This document shows positions 52,794 through 62,325 of a stretch of 64,000 nucleotides of DNA, in pieces. Each line of letters opens with the position of its first letter. The stretch's first letter is position 1. Under the pieces are notes generated by a model. The model was not told the origin of the DNA and made no database searches. It saw only the letters and a program-made list of their open reading frames with translations. The translations under genes were made by a program, and so were the position numbers. Source of the stretch: Streptomyces sp. HUAS ZL42. Lineage in GTDB: Bacteria > Actinomycetota > Actinomycetes > Streptomycetales > Streptomycetaceae. The DNA lies in contig NZ_CP160403.1 in assembly GCF_040782645.1 (NCBI RefSeq), forward strand, positions 3,100,001 to 3,164,000, read 5' to 3'.

Positions 52794-55241
52794 TCACCCT
52801 CGCAGCGTCTCCTCCAGCTTCCGCGCCACGCCCGCCGCCTCATCGCCCGGCAGCGGCGCGCCCTTGGGCCCGGTCACGTAGAAGGCGTCGACCGCGTTCG
52901 CGCCCAGCGTGCTCACATGCGCACTGCGCACCCGCACGCCCGCGTCCTCCAGCGCCCGCCCGATCCGGAACAGCAGACCGGGCGCGTCCTGGGCGCGCAC
53001 CTCGATCACGGTGGCCAGGCGGGACGCGGCGGACGCGACCGTCACGCGCGGCGGGGGCGCCACGACGCCACGGCGGCGCGGATAGGCGGCGTCGCGTTCG
53101 GCGAGACGGGCGGCGATGTCCAGCGAGCCGTCCAGGGCCCGTACGAGGTCCGCGCGCAGCCGGGCGGCCTGCGGCAGGGAGCCGTACTCGGCGGCGACCC
53201 GCCAGTTCAGCAGCAGGACGGAGCCGTCGACGCCGTCCGGCAGGTCCAGGGCGCGCAGCTCGGCCGTGCGGACCGTGAGCCGGTGCATCGCCAGCACGCC
53301 GGCCACCGCGGGCAGCACACCGGACTGGTCCGGTACGGCGATGAGCAGCTCCACACCGAGCGGCTCGGGATCGCCGGAGGGCTCCTCCCCCGTGGGCGGC
53401 TCGGTCTGCGCGCGCAGCGCCAGCACGGGGCCGCCGGTCGCGACCGACTCGATCGCGAGCCGTTCCTGCTCGGCGGTGGGCGCGGCGTCCTCGGGCTCGT
53501 CCTGCAGGTTTCCGGCGAGGACCGCGGAGACCCGCTTGACCAGGTCGGCGACAAGCGAGCCCCGCCAGGACGACCAGGCTGCCGGGCCGGTGGCCAGGGC
53601 GTCCGCCTCGGTCAGCGCGTGCAGCAGCTCCAGGGTGCTCTGGGAGCCGACGGCCTCGGCGACCGAGCGGACGGTGGCCGGGTCCTCCAGGTCCCTGCGG
53701 GTGGCCGTGTCGACCAGCAGCAGGTGGTGGCGTACCAGGCCGGCGAGCACGGCCACGTCGTCGCGGTCGAAGCCGATCCGGGCGGCCACGTCCTTGGCGA
53801 TGATCTCGCCGGCCACGGAGTGGTCGCCGGGCCAGCCCTTGCCGATGTCGTGCAGCAGCGCGGCGACCAGGAGGAGGTCGGGGCGGCTGACACGGCGGGT
53901 GAACTCGGAGGCCCGGACGGCGGTCTCGATCAGATGCCGGTCCACGGTCCACACGTGCACGGCGTTGCGCTGCGGGCGGCAGCGCACGCGCTCCCAGTCG
54001 GGCAGGAGACGCGTGATCAGCCCTTCGGCCTCCAGCGCCTCCCAGACGTCGACGGTCGGGCGGCCCGAGCCGAGCAGGGTCACGAGCTGTTCGCGCGCCT
54101 CGGCGGGCCAGGGCGTGGACAGGGGGCGCGTGTTGGCCGCCATGCGCCGTACGGCATGCAGGGAGAGCGGGAGGCCGGCCTGTGCGGCGGCGGCCGCGGC
54201 ACGCAACGGGAGCACCGGGTCGCGATCGGGGCGGGCGGCACGGGCGAGCACCACCTCGCCGTCCTGCTCCACCACGCCTTCGGCCAGCGGGGAACGCTCG
54301 GCGACCGGCTTTCCGCCCCCGAGCATGGCGCGCAGGCGCGGCCGCACCGAGCGCGACCGCAGTACGCGCCCCACTTCGCGCCAGGTGACGTCGCTCGCAT
54401 ACGAGATGACGCGCGCCGCCTCGTACACCTGCCGCAGCAGCGTGTCGGCGTCGAGCAGGCCGAGTTCGGCGGCGACCTGGTCCTGCTCCTGGAGCGCGAG
54501 CCGGTCGGTCGCGCGCCCTGTCGTCAGGTGCAGGGCGTCCCGGGCGTCGAGCAGCCGGCGCCGGGCGTCGGCGAGGCCCTCGCGGGGGGCGTCGGCCAGC
54601 CAGGAGGCGGCCACGGCGCGCAGGGCGGTGGCGTCGCGCAGGCCTCCGCGGGCCTCCTTGAGGTCGGGTTCCAGGAGGTACTGCAGCTCGCCCTGGCGTT
54701 CGGCGCGTTCCGCGCACAGCTCCTGGAGTTCGGGGAGACGTTTCGGCGCCTGGTTGCGCCAGTCGGCGAGCACCGCCGTACGCAGTCCCGCCGTGAGGCC
54801 GAGGTCGCCCGCGAGGTGGCGGGCGTCGAGCAGACCGAGCTGGACCTTGAGGTCCTCGCCCGCCGTCTTGCGTGCCTCCGCCGGCGTACGGACCGAGTGG
54901 TCGAGGGCGAGACCGAGGTCCCACACGGGGTACCAGAGGCGGTCGGCCAGGGCGGCGACCGCCTTGGCGTCGCCGCCGTCGTGGAGCAGCAGAAGGTCGA
55001 GGTCGCTGCGCGGGGACAGCTCGCCCCGGCCGTACCCGCCGACCGCCACCAGGGAGACGCCGCGCAGGCCGTCCGCCGCCGCGTCGAAGAGGCCCGAGAG
55101 CCAGTCGTCGGTCAGCTCGGCGAGGGCGGCACGGCGCGGCGGCCCGGACTGCGCCCCCTCCTGGAGGAGGCGCAGCCGGGCCGCCGCGTAGCCGCTGGGT
55201 CCCGAGTCCTCTGCTTCAGTTCGCATGTCCGTACTCGTCAC
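52794..55241 (-). CDS. glnD: PII uridylyl/adenylyltransferase GlnD
   Basis: An 815-residue sensor of glutamine. The nucleotidyltransferase domain contains VAVGGYGRGELSPRSDLDLL; the HD domain contains LLHDIGKGWPGDHSVAGEII; two ACT-like sensory domains lie at the C-terminus (ELLIAVPDQSGVLPAVAGVL and VIEVRAQDAPGLLFRIGRAL). In streptomycetes GlnD adenylylates GlnK at Tyr51, as I recall, under nitrogen limitation. Start GTG 55241 has AGGAG at a good distance; ATG 55226 is the alternative. Third gene of amtB-glnK-glnD. Confidence 0.95.
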   Translation of the reverse strand: MTSTDMRTEAEDSGPSGYAAARLRLLQEGAQSGPPRRAALAELTDDWLSGLFDAAADGLRGVSLVAVGGYGRGELSPRSDLDLLLLHDGGDAKAVAALADRLWYPVWDLGLALDHSVRTPAEARKTAGEDLKVQLGLLDARHLAGDLGLTAGLRTAVLADWRNQAPKRLPELQELCAERAERQGELQYLLEPDLKEARGGLRDATALRAVAASWLADAPREGLADARRRLLDARDALHLTTGRATDRLALQEQDQVAAELGLLDADTLLRQVYEAARVISYASDVTWREVGRVLRSRSVRPRLRAMLGGGKPVAERSPLAEGVVEQDGEVVLARAARPDRDPVLPLRAAAAAAQAGLPLSLHAVRRMAANTRPLSTPWPAEAREQLVTLLGSGRPTVDVWEALEAEGLITRLLPDWERVRCRPQRNAVHVWTVDRHLIETAVRASEFTRRVSRPDLLLVAALLHDIGKGWPGDHSVAGEIIAKDVAARIGFDRDDVAVLAGLVRHHLLLVDTATRRDLEDPATVRSVAEAVGSQSTLELLHALTEADALATGPAAWSSWRGSLVADLVKRVSAVLAGNLQDEPEDAAPTAEQERLAIESVATGGPVLALRAQTEPPTGEEPSGDPEPLGVELLIAVPDQSGVLPAVAGVLAMHRLTVRTAELRALDLPDGVDGSVLLLNWRVAAEYGSLPQAARLRADLVRALDGSLDIAARLAERDAAYPRRRGVVAPPPRVTVASAASRLATVIEVRAQDAPGLLFRIGRALEDAGVRVRSAHVSTLGANAVDAFYVTGPKGAPLPGDEAAGVARKLEETLRG

Positions 55242-55268
55242 CCAGCGACTCCTGTTCGTTTGTTCCTC

Positions 55269-56960
<1,692 letters not shown>

Positions 56961-57041
56961 TTAAGTACGGCCCCGTGCGGGCGAAGCCTGAGCGGATGAG
57001 AGGGGTGGGCCGGTTATGCGCCACGAGATTGACGCAGCACC

Positions 57042-57079
57042 GTTTCGTTGGAAGCCCCTCGTTGTTTCGCCGCCGTGAC
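57042..57079 (-). promoter_or_regulatory. GlnR box upstream of amtB
   Basis: On the minus strand the sequence reads GTCAC-n6-GAAAC-n6-GGGCT-n6-GAAAC, 38 bases long. This fits the GlnR consensus (gTnAC-n6-GaAAC twice) in all but the third element. It lies 98 bases before the amtB start, so the operon should be activated by GlnR in low nitrogen. Confidence 0.83.
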
Positions 57080-57270
57080 GAAGACGCCGTGCGTGTTACG
57101 CCTGGGTGAACTGCCTGATGTCCGGCCGCACGATCGTTATCGTGGCGCAACCTTCTTCGAAGGAAGGAAACCGGCCGCGGGCGGCCTTCCGATGACCTGG
57201 CATGGGGGAGCCGAGTCGGGCAGTTCGGGATGGCCGGCCGCGGCCGGGGTTCAGGGATTTCTCCGAGGTG

Positions 57271-58746
57271 TCAGACCGCCTCGGCGGTCTCCGGAAGCTC
57301 TGCGGCGAGCTTCTCGGTGAGGTCCACGACCTCGGCGAGCTCCCCGAAATCGCGTACCGCGGTGTCGACGGTCTTTCGAATACGAGTGTTGACGCGCTCG
57401 GAGCGCACCTTCTTGGCGACCTGCATGGCCCGCGCGGCCAGAACCGTGCCCTGCTCGGGCTCACGCCGCAGCAGGTGGACCGTGGCCATGCCGATCAGGT
57501 TCAGTGCGTACGACCGCTGGTGCTCGGCGTCCTGGGCGAACAGGTCGACCGCCCGCTGCATGACGGGCTCGGCCAGGGAGGCGTAGGCGGGGCTGCGGCC
57601 GGCGACGTAGGCGAGGTCGCGGTAGGAGTGGGAGTTCTCGCCGTGCAGCTCGGCCTCGGAGAAGAAGCGGATCCAGTCGGGGTCCGGCTCGTCCCAGTCC
57701 CGGGCCTCGGCGAAGGTGTCCTCGGCCATCCGCACCGCCCGCTTGCACCGGCCGGGCTGCCCCATGTTGGCGTAGGCGCGGGCCTCCATCGCATACAGCA
57801 TCGACTGGGTGCGCGGGCTCGCGCAGTCCCGGCTGCCGTACTGCGCGAGGTGGATCAGCTCCAGGGCGTCCTCGGGCCGCCCCAGGTGGATCATCTGGCG
57901 GCTCATGCTGGAGAGGACGTACGACCCGAGCGGCTTGTCGCCGGCCTCCTTGGCGGCGTGCAGGGCGAGGACGAAGTACTTCTGCGCGGTGGGCTGCAGC
58001 CCGATGTCGTACGACATCCAGCCGGCCAGCTCGGCCAGCTCGGCGGCGACCTTGAACAGCCTCTTCGCGGTGGACTCGGGCTGCGGCTCCTGGAGCAGGT
58101 CCGTCACCTCGTGCAGCTGGCCGACCACCGCCTTGCGGCGCAGGCCGCCGCCGCACTGGGCGTCCCACTGCCGGAACATCACGGTGGTGGACTCCAGCAG
58201 GTCCAGCTCGGGCTTGGACAGCCGGCCGCGGGCGCGGCTGGTGGGCAGAGGCTCGGGCTCGTGCCGCGGGGAGGGCGGCGCGGGGACCAGCCAGCGCTGC
58301 ATGGGTTCGATGAGGGCCGGGCCCGCGGACAGGGCCAGCGAGCTCCCGAGGAAGCCGCGCCGCGCCAGCATCAGGTCGCTGCGCGAGAACTCGCTGAGCA
58401 GGGCCACCGTCTGCGGGCCCGCCCAAGGCAGGTCCACTCCGGACGCGGAGGGTGACGGGCGGGCGGCGCGCAGACCGAGGTCCTCGACGGACACCACGCA
58501 GCCGAACCGCTCGGAGAACAGCTCGGAGAGGATCCTGGGGATCGGCTCGCGCGGGTTCTCGCCGTCCAGCCAGCGGCGCACACGCGAGGTGTCCGTGGAG
58601 ATGTGGTTGGCCCCCAACTGGCGGGCCCGGCGGTTGACTTGGCGGGCGAGTTCGCCCTTGGACCAACCGCTGCGCACGAACCACGAGCCGAGCAGCTCAT
58701 TGGGGCGCTTGTCAGCGTTCGTACCGCTTTCGCCGTTGCCGCCCAC
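57271..58746 (-). CDS. nsdA: Negative regulator of development and antibiotic production
   Basis: A 491-residue NsdA. The N-terminal part has a helix-turn-helix-like region (NELLGSWFVRSGWSKGELAR, ISTDTSRVRRWLDGENPREP), and the rest is a helical repeat region of TPR type (AELAELAGWMSYDIGLQPTA, QKYFVLALHAAKEAGDKPLG, LELIHLAQYGSRDCASPRTQ, FFSEAELHGENSHSYRDLAY). In S. coelicolor, disruption of nsdA speeds sporulation and antibiotic production. The gene position beside amtB and ftsY is conserved. Start GTG 58746 follows GGGGGCG; a longer start at 58791 is possible. Confidence 0.9.
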   Translation of the reverse strand: MGGNGESGTNADKRPNELLGSWFVRSGWSKGELARQVNRRARQLGANHISTDTSRVRRWLDGENPREPIPRILSELFSERFGCVVSVEDLGLRAARPSPSASGVDLPWAGPQTVALLSEFSRSDLMLARRGFLGSSLALSAGPALIEPMQRWLVPAPPSPRHEPEPLPTSRARGRLSKPELDLLESTTVMFRQWDAQCGGGLRRKAVVGQLHEVTDLLQEPQPESTAKRLFKVAAELAELAGWMSYDIGLQPTAQKYFVLALHAAKEAGDKPLGSYVLSSMSRQMIHLGRPEDALELIHLAQYGSRDCASPRTQSMLYAMEARAYANMGQPGRCKRAVRMAEDTFAEARDWDEPDPDWIRFFSEAELHGENSHSYRDLAYVAGRSPAYASLAEPVMQRAVDLFAQDAEHQRSYALNLIGMATVHLLRREPEQGTVLAARAMQVAKKVRSERVNTRIRKTVDTAVRDFGELAEVVDLTEKLAAELPETAEAV

Positions 58747-58791
58747 TGGAACGCCCCCATCCCTGAGACCACTTGTCGCCGAGTGCGCCAA

Positions 58792-58819
58792 GCCCTATCA
58801 GAATGCCGGTAAATAGGGC
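58792..58819. promoter_or_regulatory. Inverted repeat upstream of nsdA
   Basis: GCCCTAT-n14-ATAGGGC lies 46 bases before the nsdA start in the 433-base divergent gap between nsdA and the primase-like gene. Two half-sites separated by 14 bases fit a dimeric regulator or a stem-loop in the nsdA leader. The rest of the gap shows no clear gene. Confidence 0.45.
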
Positions 58820-59179
58820 CTGCCGTCCGCCAGTTCTCACCCTTCGAACGGAAAGCCGCCTTGCCTCCGGCATACCCACGAGTGCATGTGCCCCAGGACT
58901 CGTGCACACAGCGTAATCCTACGATCACGCCTCCAGCCATGGCGGACCTGGAAACGCCACCATTCGCCACCCCTTCGAATGAACTCACGGTCGCCTGTAC
59001 GCGATTCACTTGACATAGGACGGCAGAAGTGGGTGCAGCAGTGCACTCAGGGGCGCACGCAGCCGGGCGCACCACCCGGAGCGCTTCCGGACGCCGCTCG
59101 GACCACCGCGGAGAACACACTCAGTGACGGCGAGTCCGTTCTCCGTAACCACCGGTGCGCCGGACCCGTTGGAGGGGGC

Positions 59180-59845
59180 ATGGGCTTCACGATCGGCAGC
59201 AGCCGGGGGATCCGCGACCTCCGGTCCACCTCGCGCCGCCGCGGCCGCTCGTCGGAGTGCACCGCCGTGGCCGAGTTCACCGGCCTGTGGGGCTGGGACG
59301 TGGTGCCGGGTGCACGCGCCGCCGCGGGCGCGTGCTCCTGCGGTCGTTCCGACTGCCGGGCACCGGGAGCGCATCCGCTGGACTTCGCGCCGGAGATTCG
59401 CGCCGGGGCGACACTCGACGAAGTGACGGAGGCCTGGGCCGAGTTCCCCGGCGCCGCGGCGATGCTGCCGGTCGGCCGTGCCTTCGACGTGATCGAGGTG
59501 GCCGAGCCGGCGGGGCGCCGCGCCCTGATCCGCCTCGAGCGCATGGGCCTCCCCCTCGGCCCGGTGACCGCGACCCCGCAGGGCCGCGCCCACTTCTTCG
59601 TCGCCCCCGGGGCGGCCGCCGAACTGACCGAGCTGCTCTACCGCATGGGCTGGGACGACCCCACCTCCCTCGACCTGCGCGGCCTGGGCCCCGGCACCCA
59701 CATCACCGCTCCCCCCTCCGACCGGGGCGGACTCGGCCCGGTGCGGTGGCTGCGCCCGCCGGCCCTGGACACGGCGACCCAGCCACCGGCAGCGCGGCTG
59801 CTGCTGGGGACGCTGGCGTACGTGGCACATCGGTCGCGCGCGTAG
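59180..59845 (+). CDS. Prim-Pol-like domain protein, probably catalytically degenerate
   Basis: A 221-residue protein matching the N-terminal bifunctional primase-polymerase (Prim-Pol) family. Visible features include VAEFTGLWGWDVVPGARAAA then GACSCGRSDCRAPGAHPLDF (a Cys/His zinc-like region) and TLDEVTEAWAEFPGAAAMLP. The metal-binding DxD expected after the MLP…RAF segment reads FDVIEVAEPAGRRALIRLER, so the second Asp is missing. Likely a non-catalytic relative. ATG 59180 sits behind GGAGGGGG. Its position next to nsdA is conserved in Streptomyces as I recall. Confidence 0.8.
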   Translation: MGFTIGSSRGIRDLRSTSRRRGRSSECTAVAEFTGLWGWDVVPGARAAAGACSCGRSDCRAPGAHPLDFAPEIRAGATLDEVTEAWAEFPGAAAMLPVGRAFDVIEVAEPAGRRALIRLERMGLPLGPVTATPQGRAHFFVAPGAAAELTELLYRMGWDDPTSLDLRGLGPGTHITAPPSDRGGLGPVRWLRPPALDTATQPPAARLLLGTLAYVAHRSRA

Positions 59846-59857
59846 CTTTCGGTACGG

Positions 59858-59896
59858 AAGAGCCCCACTCCATCTGCACCATGGGGTGGGGCTCTT
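59858..59896. terminator. Bidirectional terminator between Prim-Pol-like gene and ftsY
   Basis: AAGAGCCCCACTCCAT and ATGGGGTGGGGCTCTT form a 16-bp stem (one G-T wobble) with a seven-base loop, followed by TTCCTCTTGT. It lies 12 bases after one stop codon and 50 bases after the convergent ftsY stop. Confidence 0.85.
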
Positions 59897-59946
59897 CCTC
59901 TTGTACGGGTACGTCGATGCGGGCGCCGTACGCCTGCTGCGTACCG

Positions 59947-61140
59947 TCAGTCGCCGATCAGGGCGTCAACAAACGCCTCCGGCTCGAACGGCGCCAGATC
60001 GTCCGCACCCTCGCCGAGGCCGACCAGCTTGACCGGTACGCCCAGCTCGCGCTGCACGGCGACCACGATGCCACCCTTGGCCGTGCCGTCCAGCTTGGTC
60101 AGCACGATGCCGGTGATGTCGACGACCTCGGCGAACACACGGGCCTGCACGAGACCGTTCTGCCCGGTGGTGGCGTCCAGGACGAGCAGTACCTCGTCCA
60201 GCGGTGCGTGCTTCTCCACGACCCGCTTGACCTTGCCGAGCTCGTCCATGAGCCCGGTCTTGGTGTGCAGCCGGCCGGCGGTGTCGATGAGCACCACGTC
60301 GGCGCCCATCTCCTTGCCCTCCTTCACCGCGTCGAAGGCGACTGAGGCGGGGTCGCCACCCTCGGGACCGCGCACGGTGTAGGCGCCGACCCGCTCGCCC
60401 CAGGTCTGCAGCTGGTCGGCGGCGGCGGCACGGAAGGTGTCGGCGGCGCCCAGCACGACGCTGCGGCCGTCGGCGACGAGGACACGGGCGAGCTTGCCGG
60501 TGGTGGTGGTCTTGCCGGTGCCGTTGACGCCGACGACCATCACGATGCCGGGCTTGGTGGTCTCCGGCTCGGTCTTCACGGTGCGGTCGAAGTCGGTGCC
60601 GACCAGCTTGAGCAGTTCCTCGCGGAGCAGGCCGCGCAGCTCGTCGGGAGTGCGGGTGCCGAGCACCTTCACGCGCTCACGCAGCCCGTCGACCAGCTCC
60701 TGAGTGGGCTGCACGCCGACGTCGGCGGTGAGCAGCGTGTCCTCGACCTCCTCCCACGTCTCATCGTCCAGGTGCTCGCGCGAGAGCAGCGTGAGCAGGC
60801 CCTTGCCGAGGGCGTTCTGGGAGCGGGAGAGGCGGGCCCGCAGGCGGACCAGGCGGCCCGCGGTGGGCTCCGGGATCTCGATCTCGGCGGGCGGGAGCTC
60901 CTCGACGGTGACCGGGGCCGAGCCGTCCGGGAGGTCCACCTCCTCGATCGTTCGGCGCGGTTCTTCGCGCGGTGTCTCGGCCTCGTCGCCGACGTGCGGC
61001 TCGGCCGGGGGGGCGGTGATGTCGGGGGCGGCGGGAGGCGGCGGGGGCAGCGGCTTCCTTCGCCGACTGCCGATGACGAGCCCACCGAGTGCGCCGAGCA
61101 CGACCACGGCGATGACTACAGCAAGGATGACGATGTCCAT
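59947..61140 (-). CDS. ftsY: SRP receptor FtsY
   Basis: A 397-residue SRP receptor. A short hydrophobic segment (DIVILAVVIAVVVLGALGGL) anchors it, then a Pro/Glu-rich acidic linker. The NG domain contains GVNGTGKTTTTGKLARVLVA (P-loop), SVVLGAADTFRAAAADQL, VLIDTAGRLHTKTGLMDELG, TKLDGTAKGGIVVAVQRELG and the C-terminal GVPVKLVGLGEGADDLAPFE. It docks Ffh-bound ribosomes at the membrane. ATG 61140 was chosen over two upstream ATGs. Confidence 0.96.
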   Translation of the reverse strand: MDIVILAVVIAVVVLGALGGLVIGSRRRKPLPPPPPAAPDITAPPAEPHVGDEAETPREEPRRTIEEVDLPDGSAPVTVEELPPAEIEIPEPTAGRLVRLRARLSRSQNALGKGLLTLLSREHLDDETWEEVEDTLLTADVGVQPTQELVDGLRERVKVLGTRTPDELRGLLREELLKLVGTDFDRTVKTEPETTKPGIVMVVGVNGTGKTTTTGKLARVLVADGRSVVLGAADTFRAAAADQLQTWGERVGAYTVRGPEGGDPASVAFDAVKEGKEMGADVVLIDTAGRLHTKTGLMDELGKVKRVVEKHAPLDEVLLVLDATTGQNGLVQARVFAEVVDITGIVLTKLDGTAKGGIVVAVQRELGVPVKLVGLGEGADDLAPFEPEAFVDALIGD

Positions 61141-61295
61141 AACTCGTCCAGTATCGGCCATGGGCCTGGTCCCGACCCAGATTGGATTTTCCTCCAAAGT
61201 GTCGGGGTCGCCGGATGCATCGGCCGGGCTCGCGCCCCTGGCTGTCTGACGCTCCGTCAGCTACCGTCTCCCTCCACACACGAAGGGGACATGCC

Positions 61296-62276
61296 ATGCC
61301 CGTCACCGTCGTACGTTTCAACCTGGTCGAACCCGGCGCCACGCCCGCCTCTCTCAGCGCCCGCTACAAGGCGGCCCTGGAGATGGCCGCGTACGCCGAC
61401 GATCGCGGGATCTCCACCGTGCAGACCGAAGAGCACCACGGTGTGGAGAACAACTGGCTGCCCTCGCCGTTCGCCTTCGCGGGCGCGGTGCTCGGCGCGA
61501 CCCGGCGGCTGGCGGTCACGGTCTCCGCGGTCATAGGCCCGCTGCACGACCCGCTGCGGCTGGCCGAGGACATCGCCGTACTGGATCTGCTGAGCGGCGG
61601 ACGTCTCGTGACCGTGGCCGGGATCGGGTACCGGCCCGAGGAGTACGCCCAGTTCGGAGTCGACTGGAAGAGCCGCGGCCGTCTTCAGGACGAGCTGCTG
61701 GAGACGGTCCTCAGGGCCTGGACCGGCGAGGAGTTCGAGTACCGGGGCCGTACCGTACGGGTCACCCCGCGCCCGTACTCCGACCCGCACCCCCTGCTCC
61801 TGGTGGGCGGTTCCTCGAAGGCCGCCGCCCGCCGGGCCGCTCGTCTGGGTCTGCCCTTCTTCCCCAGCGCGCACCTTCCGGAGCTGGAGACGTATTACAA
61901 GGAGCGGCTCGTCGAGTACGGCACCGAGGGCTGGACGATGATGCCCGCCGCCGAGACCCCGCTGCTGCATGTCGCCGAGGATCCCGACCGGGTGTGGGCC
62001 GAGTACGGCCGCCACTTCCTGCACGAGGCGCGGACCTACGCCTCCTGGCAGTCCGGCACCGTCCGCTCGGCCGTGAAGTCGGCGGCGACCAGCGTGGAGG
62101 AACTGCGCGCCGAGGGCGTGTACCGAATCCTGACGCCGGACGAGTGCGTGGCACAGGGCCTCGACAACCTCGTCCTGCATCCGCTGGCCGGCGGGATGCC
62201 GGTGGACGAGGGCCGGCGCAGTCTGCAGCTGTTCTGCGAAGACGTACTGCCCCGGCTGGGTGACCTCGCGGTCTGA
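61296..62276 (+). CDS. LLM-class flavin-dependent monooxygenase (luciferase-like)
   Basis: A 326-residue TIM-barrel enzyme of the bacterial luciferase family (AALEMAAYADDRGISTVQTE, EHHGVENNWLPSPFAFAGAV, PLHDPLRLAEDIAVLDLLSG, GRLVTVAGIGYRPEEYAQFG, RPYSDPHPLLLVGGSSKAAA). It uses reduced F420 or FMN; cofactor and substrate cannot be read. ATG 61296 follows GAAGGGG. It is convergent with smc. Confidence 0.9.
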   Translation: MPVTVVRFNLVEPGATPASLSARYKAALEMAAYADDRGISTVQTEEHHGVENNWLPSPFAFAGAVLGATRRLAVTVSAVIGPLHDPLRLAEDIAVLDLLSGGRLVTVAGIGYRPEEYAQFGVDWKSRGRLQDELLETVLRAWTGEEFEYRGRTVRVTPRPYSDPHPLLLVGGSSKAAARRAARLGLPFFPSAHLPELETYYKERLVEYGTEGWTMMPAAETPLLHVAEDPDRVWAEYGRHFLHEARTYASWQSGTVRSAVKSAATSVEELRAEGVYRILTPDECVAQGLDNLVLHPLAGGMPVDEGRRSLQLFCEDVLPRLGDLAV

Positions 62277-62325
62277 TCCGGCAGTACGTCTTGGGGGTGA
62301 GGAGCGGCAGCGGGAGTCGGAAGAG

